A DNA stretch of 64,000 bases, taken from Anniella stebbinsi (lineage: Eukaryota > Chordata > Lepidosauria > Squamata > Anniellidae). The stretch lies in contig JARDYH010000007.1 of the NCBI GenBank assembly GCA_029215795.1, forward strand, positions 92,767,263-92,831,262. Reading direction: 5' to 3'. Shown here one piece after another: positions 32,888-42,629 of this stretch (positions are counted from its first letter, which is position 1; each line of letters starts with the position of its first letter). A model generated the notes under the pieces. The model did no database searches and had not been told where the DNA came from. It worked only from the letters and a program-made list of their open reading frames with translations. The position numbers and the translations under genes are program-made.

Positions 32888-33059
32888 TAGGCTGACTATA
32901 TGAAAAGGAGGACAGGGCTCATGTAACTTTAACAGTTGTAGAGAAAAGGGAATTTCAGCCAGTGTCATTTGTATGCAATTAGTTCCTGGTGAAATTCCCT
33001 CTTCATTACAACAGTTAAAGTTGCAGGGGCCCTGTCCTCCTTTTCATATGGTCAGCCTA
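32888..33059. mobile_element. hAT-like MITE, single unit
   Basis: A 172-bp monomer of the family at 21045, with ends TAGGCTGACTATATG and CATATGGTCAGCCTA. TGTAGTGA occurs on both sides (32880-32887 and 33063-33070), but three extra bases (TAC) separate the right copy from the element. It is inserted in the tRNA-like head of the SINE that follows. Confidence 0.85.
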
Positions 33060-33062
33060 TAC

Positions 33063-33159
33063 TGTAGTGACTAAAGTGTTGGACTGGGAGTTGGAAAATC
33101 TGGGTTCTACTCCCCACTTGGCCATGGAAACTCACTGGGTGATTTTTGGCCAGTCACAG
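33063..33159 (+). mobile_element. MIR-type SINE, head part
   Basis: tRNA-derived head with A-box-like GACTAAAGTGTTGG and B-box-like GGTTCTACTCC, then TGGCCATGGAAACTCACTGGG. Interrupted after GGCCAGTCACAG by a 353-bp element. Its extreme 5' end lies to the left of the MITE at about 32872-32887. Confidence 0.85.
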
Positions 33160-33512
33160 GCCCCCTCCACAAGGATGCGCTTTTGCGCCCGGTTCGGGGA
33201 TTATGCGCATTTTCACGGAGGCGCATTTACGCCTAATCCCTCTGCACGGGAGGCGGCGAGAAGCGGCGAAGCGCATTAAAAGATGCCCAAAAAGCACTTT
33301 ACAGGTAGTTAATGCGCATAATCGCTTGTTCACACAGCGAAAATGCGCTTTAACGGCCGGAGCAAAATAAAAGTCGCTATTTAACGCGCGTTCGAAAATG
33401 CGCATTATCGGGGAGATAACGCGCCTGTACGCCCGTTTTGCGCTCCGCTCGTGTGTAGGTAAAATTTATAATGAGCCTTCAAGGCTCATTAAACGTCTCG
33501 TGTGGAGGAGGC
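33160..33512. mobile_element. Palindromic MITE in a SINE
   Basis: Ends GCCCCCTCCACA and TGTGGAGGAGGC are flanked by CACAG on both sides (33155-33159 and 33513-33517), a candidate 5-bp duplication. The interior is rich in GCGCAT/ATGCGC words in inverted arrangement, for example ATGCGCATTTTC-type and AAAATGCGCATT-type blocks. A second copy lies at 62935-63278. No protein. Superfamily unknown. Confidence 0.8.
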
Positions 33513-33606
33513 CACAGACTCTCAGCCCAACCTACCTCACAGGGTTGTCATTGTGAGGATAAAATGGAGAGGAGGAGGACTATGTATGCCACCTTGGGTT
33601 CCTTGG
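33513..33606 (+). mobile_element. MIR-type SINE, tail part
   Basis: Continues the SINE with CACAGACTCTCAGCCCAACC, the CORE-like TGTGAGGATAAAATGGAGAG, and GCCACCTTGGGTTCCTTGGAG. It lacks the usual terminal A/T repeats. Confidence 0.85.
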
Positions 33607-33644
33607 AGTTACAGGCCCCTTCTATGAGACGTACTTGATTTCTA

Positions 33645-33765
33645 TTGACATTATTTTTGCATTTGCATTGATACGTATAAATAACCATATGCAAGTTTTG
33701 TGAAAATCACTCTCCTTTTTTTCGGTCATCCATTTCATTTTTGGGTGATTCACATGGCCACGCTA
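33645..33765. repeat. Interspersed repeat with TGCAAAT words
   Basis: Same family as 4440-4560: TTTGCATTGATACGTATAAA, then TTTGGGTGATTCACATGGCC. Confidence 0.5.
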
Positions 33766-33959
33766 GGGAGTGACGCCCTAGCCTGAGGCCACGTCATGCC
33801 TCTGCTCGGGACTGGGATCTCCAGGCTTGGTGGCTGGGAAGGGTGACTTGATTTTCTCTTCCGCAAAGGATGCAGATCTTCTCCAAAAGGTTCTGTCCAG
33901 CCAGGCAGCAGTCAGATTCGACACAGGTCTGAGTGGAAAACGGCTCAACCAGAGAACCT

Positions 33960-34520
33960 GTCAAAAGTAGCAGCCGTCAGAATAAAAATTAACTAAGAAT
34001 CGCTTACGTTGGCATTTTCCTTTAAAAAAATTAAAACCCTCTTTTCAGTTTAAATAAATGTAAAATGATTGCACACCCTTCAGGGACCAATCCGCCTTGC
34101 CACTTTCATTTGCTTTAATTAATTTAATAGCTTTATGATTGTAAAGAGATTAGCTGGGAGATGCAGAGATCTATATATAGAACTCAAAGATAGGGCTATA
34201 TAGATAGATAAAAATTATAAAGGCCCTTGCATCCCCCTTTAATGCTCGGAAACAGAAAAGAACTCAGCTTTTGTCCATCACCCTCCTTCCTCGTTTTTTA
34301 AGAACAGAACATTTTGTGGCCAAGGTGGGTTGGGGGGGAGGGAAGAGGAAGTTTCTGGTGGTGGTTCATTACCATTCATGAGATAGATTCGCAATAATTT
34401 ACATTGGCAAGGAGAATGAAGAATGGGAGATGCTATAATGCGAGAAAATCAATTGGATTTTTAAATAGATGTAACTTGTACAAGATGAAATAAGAGACCA
34501 TCAAGCCTGCTCTGCCATCC
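33960..34520. other. AT-rich single-copy stretch, candidate conserved noncoding element
   Basis: No repeat family and no gene. The core at about 34100-34180 contains CTTTAATTAATTTAATAGC and GTAAAGAGATTAGCTGGGAG, which include homeodomain-type TAATTA sites. Constrained enhancers near developmental genes often look like this. Pure inference from sequence texture. Confidence 0.3.
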
Positions 34521-34627
34521 AAACTGAAATATTATGCACCGGGAATTGTCTCATCTTCTCCTCCTACATAGTGGAATAAGGTGTGCATGTGGGGGGAGGG
34601 GTATCAGGGATTGGATGGGATGCTATT

Positions 34628-34880
34628 TTTATTTTTTATTATTTTTATTTATTATTGTGTTTATATCCCACCTTTTTTCCTCCAAGGAACCCAGGGAGGC
34701 GTACATAAGCCTCCAACTCCTCTCCATTTTATCCTCACAACAACCCTGTGAGGTAGGTTGGGCTGAGAGTTTGCAACTGGCCCAAAGTCACCCAGTGGAT
34801 TTCCATGGCTGAGTGGGGACTAGAGCCCAGATCTCCCGACTCCCAGTCCAACGCTTTAGCCACTACACCACACTGGCAAG
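34628..34880 (-). mobile_element. MIR-type SINE
   Basis: Reverse complement of a complete copy: an A/T-rich tail at 34628-34660, TCCTCCAAGGAACCCAGGG, ATTTTATCCTCACAACAACC, and the head CTTTAGCCACTACACCACACTGG (34855-34877). Confidence 0.9.
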
Positions 34881-35242
34881 GTCAACTTCCAATCCAGCCC
34901 TTGTCTCTCTCATATGCGCCCCTGCCTCCCATCTCTCTCACAGGACTCCTTTCTTTTTCTGGGTATGAATACGAGAGAGGAGATGCCTCTACACCCAGGA
35001 GCATCTAAGAGTCAATAGGACTTTGTCATTTTGCTGTCTTGGCTGTCAGAGTAGGAGGGAGAATCACTCTCCCGTCCCCTTCAGCACACCAAAGACTGGG
35101 AAAAGATGGAAGCAACAGAGAATTACGCTGAGGAAATAGAATGGAAATGCAGTTCTGCCACTCTTGTCCGCTGGATCCACAGGCATGGCAGGTTCCTCAC
35201 AGGGATATGGAACTTCTTTGTGTCACCCCGTTATCATGATCA

Positions 35243-35445
35243 GCGACAGTATGGTGTAGTGGTTAGAGTGCTGGACTGGGACTCAGGAGATCTAGGTTCT
35301 AGTCCCCTCTCGGCCATGAAACTGGGTGACTTTGGGCCAGTCACTGACTCTCAGCCTAGCCTACCTCACAGGATTGTTGTGAGGATGAAATGGAGAGAAG
35401 GAAGGGGATCATGTAAGCTGCTTTGGTCTCCTTGGAGGAAAGGTG
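35243..35445 (+). mobile_element. MIR-type SINE
   Basis: Head TATGGTGTAGTGGTTAGAGTG, B-box-like GGTTCTAGTCC, core TTGTTGTGAGGATGAAATGG, ending at TTGGAGGAAAGGTG where the next MITE-derived sequence begins. Confidence 0.9.
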
Positions 35446-35457
35446 CAGGCACTATAC

Positions 35458-35629
35458 TAGAGTGACCATATACAAAAGAAGGCAGGGCCCCTGCAACTTT
35501 AACTGTTGTGATGAAGAGGGAATTTCACCAGGAACTAATTGCATACAAATGACACTGGCTGAAATTCCCTTTTCTCTACAACTGTTAAAGTTACATGAGC
35601 CCTGACCTGGATTTTATCTAGTCACCCTA
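35458..35629. mobile_element. hAT-like MITE, single unit (truncated dimer)
   Basis: Begins TAGAGTGACCATATACAAAA, which is the internal junction of the dimer at 21195, and ends TAGTCACCCTA. The preceding GGTGCAGGCACTATAC also matches the dimer centre. It is therefore probably half of a dimer rather than an independent monomer. No target duplication. Confidence 0.75.
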
Positions 35630-35931
35630 GGTAACAGCAAACCAGCAAACACTCCTGTTGATATCTCGCCTGCTTTCTACTGCATGCTGGGCTAATGGAG
35701 GAGCAGACTCACTCTCCGTCCAAAAGCGTTGTCTGTATTGAGGAAGACAGGAACGACCTCAGGAATTCAAAAAGTGTCATGAGGACCAAGGATAAATTCT
35801 GGGGCAGCTTAGCTCCATGCCACAGCTGTTAGGCATTGCTCCAGTGCGGATCAATAGCATACTAAGGAGTGAAAAACCGCTGCAGGAGAGTGGATGGCCT
35901 TGGTCCCAACTTCCCTGGAGAAGATCAGGAT
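35630..35931. other. No gene recognised
   Basis: No supported gene or repeat. Confidence 0.4.
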
Positions 35932-36236
35932 GGCTGGGTTTGGACGACACTTTAGGTAATGGAGGGGGGAAGAGGCAACTGTCCAGTGTGTTGATTATTG
36001 TGTCGTGTGGGGGAGACACAACAGACACACAATGGACAGTATATTATTTAACAATGGGGGAAAACACCGGGCTGCTCCGTTGCTTATTGGAGACCTGTTG
36101 CTTATCAAGGGGCCGGGACTTTCAGCTGCTCAACCGGGGGAGGGGCAATGTGTCGTGTGTCGGACACCACAAAAATAACGAACCGTCAGTTGCATCTTCC
36201 TCCCTCCGTTGCCTGAAGTGTCATCCAAACTCAGCC
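35932..36236. mobile_element. Harbinger-type MITE, 305 bp
   Basis: Ends GGCTGGGTTTGGACGACACT and AGTGTCATCCAAACTCAGCC match the Harbinger ends at 10117/19600. GAT flanks both sides (35929-35931 and 36237-36239), giving a 3-bp duplication as expected. Interior has GTGTCGTGTGG-type inverted words but no gene. Its interior differs from the MITEs at 7248 and 9888, so it is a separate subfamily. Confidence 0.85.
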
Positions 36237-36239
36237 GAT

Positions 36240-37544
36240 GTCTTTGATCTCTGGGCTCCCTAGAGAAGAGTCACTGCGCTCGGAGGACGTCAGAGGGTGG
36301 TCATTGTCCCTAAAACAGTTTGCAGTACGTGACCTGCAGGTTACATGTCTCGCTGTTGCCCTTCGCTGCAGCCCACACACACACACTGAAAAGAAAGAAA
36401 AAGGAAAGAATATACTTTTAAGATGTGAGCGGCCATTTTGACCCCTTTTTGACTGGTTCCTAAGACAGTACAGGGAAAGGGTCTCTCTCCGAGCCTCGGG
36501 GCCTCAACCCTTCCAGGATTCTGCCTTGGGGGAAGACATGCCTGAGCCCTGTTCACTTCATTTTAGAATTCTGCTTCTTGTAGTAGCATTGACAGGCTGC
36601 TGGATGGAGCCAATATAAGATTATTGATGTTAAGTAAGCCCTGAGATGAGAGAGGCTGCTTGCAATGGGATTGACAGACTGCTCTGGGTCGTGACAATGT
36701 CAGGGTCCAGGTGGATCCCTATGAGCCTGAGAGGGTAATGTGAGTTTAAGCACCCAAACTCAGGCTAATTCTTATTTCTAGAGTGCTTCTTTACAGCTAA
36801 GATTCACATTTGACAGCTGAGAAAAAAGGAGAAATAAAGGGGTGGACTGGACTGGTGAGGAGAGGTGGTTGGGAAGAATGGAAGAGAAGGAGTTCCTATT
36901 ACACCTGTTTTCTCTGCTGCTTTGGCAATCGTGGCAGTGAAGTGTGGTGCTTTTTTTAAAAAAAACGCCACAGTTCCTGTCATTGCTTATATTTACTTTT
37001 TATGAGCGACAGTTTTCCCCCTGCAAATTTCTCCGAGGAGATTCATGATTGATTTCTCGGGTGGTTAGGAAACCACACTATAAAAACACCAGCAAATAAG
37101 CAGTGTGAGGTCCAGCGGTTTTGTACAATCAAAATGAATTACTCCAGAAAGAGAAGATCCCGCTGCGCAAAACATTTGGCAAGGCACAATCGCCCTGGGA
37201 GCCATTAGTTTCAATGCTGATTCGGCTGACCGCTGCCGGGCCCCATGCCGGGATCCCCCGCAGGGCCTTCTGCCGTCACTTGCTACCGGGCTCTCCAAAA
37301 CAGGCAGGGGGTGCAGCCATCTCTTGTGTCATGGGAGTGAGCAGGCAGGCATCCCGAAACATGCAGGCCTGGCCTTATTCCTCAATGGTCTTAGGGGAAG
37401 GCTACACCATGCTGTGGGAATTATAGGGAACATGTTTTCATAAGCAGGTTTCAGTGCAGGAGCCGGTATGTTTTCAGTTTTGTAGTGTTTGTAAGCTGCC
37501 TTGGTTTAATTCAAAGGAAGGTAGAATTATTTTTAATAGACATG

Positions 37545-37575
<31 letters not shown>

Positions 37576-38070
37576 TCCTTTCTCTTTGAGTACCTTTAGA
37601 CAGACAGTTTCCGTCAACAGGGCTTCGCACAGTGGCGTTTCGTGATGCAGCTGCCAGTGCAAAGACATCTAGGGGCAAAGGGGCTTTGCCACGAACTAAA
37701 AAAGTCAGCCATTTAGCGCGACCTTTTTAGTTTGCGGCAGTCCTCCCCCCCTTTAAAGTTTTAAACAAATTTAAAAAAAACAACGCGCCTGCACTGTCCT
37801 CCCACCCCCCATTTTGTAAAATTAAAATTAAAAACACTTACCTGGGAGTAGGGGAGTTGAGGCTCCCAGTCCCCCCTCCAGCAGCAGCCGCGCCGCCGAA
37901 TGCTCGGCGGCGCAGGCAGCAACAAAGGAAAAGATACCGTCGCACCCCTTATGTCAGGACTGGCGTAAGGGGCGTCAATGCGAAGCGCGACGCCGGGGAG
38001 GCATCATGGTGCAGTGCTCCCGGAGTCATGAAGACGGGACCTGTCTCCTTCTCTCTCCCACACCCACACA
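36240..38070. other. No gene; possible conserved noncoding part
   Basis: No coding feature. 36930-37300 looks single-copy. It includes GAGATTCATGATTGATTTCTC and a stretch around 37120-37230 with balanced composition unlike the neighbouring repeats, so it is a weak candidate for conserved noncoding DNA. (CT)n lies at 37549-37577. Confidence 0.35.
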
Positions 38071-38416
38071 GGGTTTGTACGACATGCTAACCCACACTCA
38101 GTAGTTGAGTGTGGGTTGTTGTTCAACTGTGGGTTGTTTGTTGAACCATGGGTTAGCATGCTGTCTGAACCCAGGACATTTTCCACAGATTGGCTTGTTA
38201 ACCATGCAGTGTGGCTTCTTTTTCTCAAACCCATGGTTTGTTGGGTTATTTAGGGTGGTTAACAAGCCACACTGCATGGTTAACAGGCCACCCTGTGGGA
38301 AATGTCCTGGGTTCAGACAGCATGCTAATCCACAGTTCAACACGAAAAAAAACATGATTCAACAACAACCCACACTCAACCACTGAGTATGGGTTAGTGT
38401 ACTCTGTGAACAGCCC
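38071..38416. mobile_element. Foldback element with two-level palindrome
   Basis: Outer arms: CATGCTAACCCACACTCAGT at the left pairs with ACTGAGTATGGGTTAGTGTAC at the right. Inner arms: GGCTTGTTAACCATGCAGTG pairs with CACTGCATGGTTAACAGGCC. CCAGGACATTTTCCACAG and CTGTGGGAAATGTCCTGG also pair. The ends (GGGTTTGTAC and ACAGCCC) and loosely similar 8-bp flanks (CCCACACA, CATACACA) would suit a hAT-type MITE, but this is uncertain. Confidence 0.75.
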
Positions 38417-40290
38417 CATACACAAACCAAGCATGGGGAAAAGAAAACAGTACATTTTCTCCAGGCCTGGAGGTCCAGGGAAGCCCAGCCTGGCCTGCAA
38501 GCACTTTGCCATGAGGGAAAATTAAAAGTGAATTATTGATCATGCTTGAGAGTGTCTATGCAGCCTTATTCTCCGTATTTGTGTGGGGTATCCAGATTTG
38601 ATGAGATTTTGTGTGTTGCCACAGAACAAGCCACATGCTGAATGGGGAGCCACTTGGACGGGCACTCCTCCAAAACGAGGGGCGGGAGGGGGTCATACAA
38701 CATCCTCACCATTAAAGAAACGTGTTGAGGGGGTCTGTGGGGTCTAGCCCCACCCTCCAACAACAACGCAGAGCAGGTGCACTCCCCTGCTGCCTGCACA
38801 GCATACTCTGAGCATGTCAGAAGTGCTCTTTGAGCATCCTGATGTAAATGGGCAAAGCTCATCCATGCAACGTGGGATCTTGGCCTAATCAGAAACCTCT
38901 CTCACATGGAGGAATTCTATGTGCCTGCACTGGCCCCTTCCGATACACTCCAAATGCACAATGGTGTATGTGGCTGCTGGGAGCATGGGAAGTGGAGGCT
39001 CACCCCCACCCCCATTCACATGTTATTTCGACATGTATGTGGGTCATCTGAACCCCCTACCTGAGACAGAGACAGAGACAGAGAGAGACAGAGAAGTGTG
39101 CTTCTTTATGTGACATAGCCTCTTGAGAGAACTAAAGTTCCCAGAAATACTCAATTCTTGCGGCCATTTCCTGTGCATAGTCAGGAGGAGGCCACAAAGT
39201 CTGGGGGCAGGTGGGAGGGACAAGCACCCGGATGGGGCTTTGAGATTCCAGCAACAGCAGGAGGGAGCCTGTGTTTTTCACTGGCTTTATAGGCCCCACG
39301 GTTTCTAGGCCCCAGGCTTTCTAGGCCGAGGCCTTATAGGCCCTGTACGATTGCCACAGCCGAACAACAGACCATGCATTCTTTGAGGGCTGTTTAATTC
39401 TCAAACAACCCATGCTGCCTGGATTCAGATAACATGACTAACCATGAGAACCCCCTGCTAAGGGCTAAATATTCAAAATGGATGCCTGCATGTGCTACAA
39501 CCAACCATGGGTTAAATAAGCCACGGTGAGTGTAATGATTGTGCGAACCAGGTCAATGAGTTAGGCCTCTGGTCTCCACTCGGGAGCACATGGAGGAACT
39601 GGCACCAGATCCCAGGGACAGGAAGTAGTATTTAAAGCACAGCCATCCCTCATGTATACTATACATACTCTAAACAGAAACCAGGCAGCCAGAAATGTAA
39701 AGAGTTTAAACAAAGGGAATTAAAGGGAGCTACAAGGCATCAGTCAGTCCTCCAATGTTTCAAACAGACAACTAGGCCTTTTGTGGGAGGAGGGCCTTTG
39801 TTGCCTGTCTGAGCAGAGCCCAGAGATAGGTTGGTTGCTCTTTCTCTCGCATACACAGACATACTCACACATACTTAGGCAGTCATAGGTCTCTCCTTTG
39901 TTCTTCCTTGCACTTTATACATACACACGTGTGTCCCAATGCACACACGCGCACACACACACACACACACACAGAAAGAATGACAGACCAAGGAAAGCAC
40001 TCCTGCTGCTAATTGTGAATCCAACACAAGAAGCAAATGCCATCAATAAGCCAATAAACCTTGCAAATAATTTTGGCTCCCTCAAAATTGCCCTGTTTTC
40101 ATGCCCCCAGATTTTGCCTTGCAAATGTTGAGTCAAAGGTTGTCTATTGAGAACTTTCAGCTTGGCTCTAACAAAAATAGGCAAGTCTGTCTGTCTAGCA
40201 ATTGATTGATAACAACAGCCATATATCTGGTCCTTTATAGCAACCACCTCAGGTCTCTGCCCCACAGAAGTTGCAGTTGTTATGCAGACA
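38417..40290. other. No gene; simple repeats
   Basis: No supported gene. (GACAGA)n at about 39063-39090 and (CA)n at 39945-39973. The 39330-39560 stretch has AACCATGGGTTA words like the foldback at 38071 and may be a decayed relative. Confidence 0.4.
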
Positions 40291-40294
40291 GAGT

Positions 40295-40446
40295 GAATCA
40301 TAGAATAGTAAGAGTTGGAAGGGGCCTCTAAGGCCATCGAGTCCAACCCACTGCTCAATGCAGGAATCCACCTTAAAGCATCCCTGACAGAGGGTTGTCC
40401 AGCTGCCTCTTGAAGGCCTCTAGTGTGGGAGAGCCCACCACCTCAT
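40295..40446 (-). mobile_element. CR1 3' end
   Basis: ATCATAGAATAGTAAGAGTTGG followed by CATCGAGTCCAACCCACTGC is almost the same as 5413-5560. A short 5'-truncated minus-strand insertion. Confidence 0.88.
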
Positions 40447-40829
40447 TATGCACTTAGTTTTTGTCACAGTTGGCAGTGAGAAATAAGGGAACCTTCAACT
40501 TTGCAGCCGTGCTGCTGATGCATGGTACAGCAAGAAGAAAGATCCTCCTAAAACCAGGACCTGACATTAAATTAAAATTAGAATCTTTCTTTTTTAAAAA
40601 AACGATAAGAAGATAACTCACTGTTATGAAGAAGGCTGTTCCTTTTGTCTTGTCTGCTACTGCAGCACAAGGCAACCAAGTGCAAGCCACGCAGGTCTCC
40701 TCCTGTCCCTTTTGCCAACGTGCAGAAGGGGGAGAGGGGTCAGGCGCCAGCTGCCAGCCAGGCAGGGATGTGAGAAAAGCTGCCCCCTTTCCTTAAACTC
40801 CTCCTGCCAAGCAGATATGACTAGGGATG

Positions 40830-41193
40830 TGCAAATCACCATAAGGCGCACTCACTGAACTTCTTCCAATTCCATCTTGAACCTCGTTCGGACTCGAGCC
40901 CTTATCGGATTACAAGCTTTGTTTTTTCCTTTGTTTTTCTACTGTTCCTCTCCCATGATTAACGCATATTTGTGCAAATTTTTGAAATGTACTCCTTTTG
41001 AAATGGACACATTTTTGAAATGCATGCATACAGTCACATACATTTTTTGTGGAGGGGTGTCCATAAATCATATTGCAAGCTTGGAAATCTATGGCCCCCA
41101 GCATACAGCATACATGATTTGTCTGAAAGGTGCAAACTGGGCAAAATCCTGATATAAAAACAAATTGAAATGAATTTCTCATACATCCCTAAC
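40830..41193. mobile_element. hAT-like nonautonomous element
   Basis: Left end TAGGGATGTGCAAATCACC and right end TCTCATACATCCCTA are inverted relatives. The interior has AAATGCATGCATACAG-type words and the block AAGGTGCAAACTGGGCAAAA shared with 5950-6400. The flanking 8-mers do not match. Noncoding. Confidence 0.65.
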
Positions 41194-41199
41194 TCCAGG

Positions 41200-42270
41200 G
41201 CTGTGCAGAGGGGGGGGGGGCAGTGGGGCCAGTTGGCCTGGGGCCCACGATTTTGAGGGGGCACTCCGACGAGGAGGTCCCCCCTAGCTTACACTACTGC
41301 TTCCATAGCGTAAGCGGCCCATCGAGAAGCAAGGAGCCCATCTTGCAGAAACAGCGCAGAAGCTGTCCGTGGATTGATGGATCTGACAGTTCCACTTTCT
41401 CCCAGACGAGATTTATTAAATCTCAAATTCTTTCCTTCCCAAATATGAAGAAATTTGCGATTTTTGGAAAATTCTTATCCAAAACGAGCTAAAATGACAT
41501 TCTCACCCTTCCCTGTACACATCACACCTTGCTTTAGAGACCTTGCAGTTTGGCCCTGATCCTCGCAGGGTCCCCCCTTCCTCCACAGCCACCTCCAGGA
41601 TTGACTTAAACAGTATGATTAATCTCTCCATCCGGGGTGACTCATTCTCTCCCCAGGGAAGGCTACACCAGCTGCGTGAAGAACTGGACTGGCCGTTTCG
41701 TTTCCCTCAGTGCACAAAGCTTTCTGTCTCGGAAGGTGTGTGGCTTGAGCATCACATGAAAATCAATGAGTCTCCCGGGTCTTTGTGGAAGTTCCTGCCG
41801 CCATTTTGAAATGTCCTTTGCAGCCCTCTGAGGCAAGTTTTTCTCTTGCTGGGAATGAGTGGGCGAAGAACAGAATTGCAAAGAGAATTGTTGTGGGGAG
41901 GCAGATAAGCTTTCATTAGGATGCCACAGCTATTATGTCCTTATGAGTCTCATCCCTCCCCTTTACATCAAAGGTCGCAGATTTAACATGCAGTAAACAT
42001 TGCCTTTTATTGGGCCATGCATTGGTGCAAATGGGAGCTTTCCTTCCTATACTACAGGAAGGCTGATCCAGATTGGAACTGCAGATGAGGGGCAGCATGT
42101 CATCACAGTCCTGAAGTGGAACTCTCCAGCCCTCCCGCTGCTTACTCACCACCAGCACCCAACAATCCTAAAACAAAAATCACGCATTTCATAAACGATA
42201 TCACATTTGGTCCTAATAATCCAGATTAGACTTGCTGGGACCCCGGGGTCTCTGCAGGGCTGGGGGGATG
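41200..42270. other. No gene recognised
   Basis: No coding feature. 41900-42230 looks single-copy and includes AAATCACGCATTTCATAAACG, a weak conserved-element candidate. Confidence 0.35.
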
Positions 42271-42271
42271 A

Positions 42272-42440
42272 TTAGTAATAATAATTATTATTATTATTTA
42301 TTTATTTCTTACCCGCTTCTCCGTTTGGATCGATGCGGGGAACAACAACATGATAAAATACATAAAACTGATTAAAACATGACACATATTATTAAAACTG
42401 CATAAAAATCCTAAAACATCTTAAAAACATCCTTAAACAC
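42272..42440 (-). mobile_element. L2 3' end
   Basis: (TAA/TTA)n at 42272-42305, then TTCTTACCCGCTTCTCCGTT and ATACATAAAACTGATTAAAAC, form the reverse complement of the L2 tail. Confidence 0.8.
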
Positions 42441-42629
42441 AAATTGCCACTCCCCTACACATTGTGGTCAGCTGGAAGGGTGGGGTGCAGGTGGCTCTCC
42501 TCTCTTGTGCTCTTCATCCACAGCGGCAGTTTTTGTCCGACGGCTTCGTTCCCGCAGCTGGGAGCCTCAGGCAGAGAGCCCTTTTGCTCTCACCCACAGG
42601 CTCGCGCCTTCAGCATGGAGATTTTTTTA

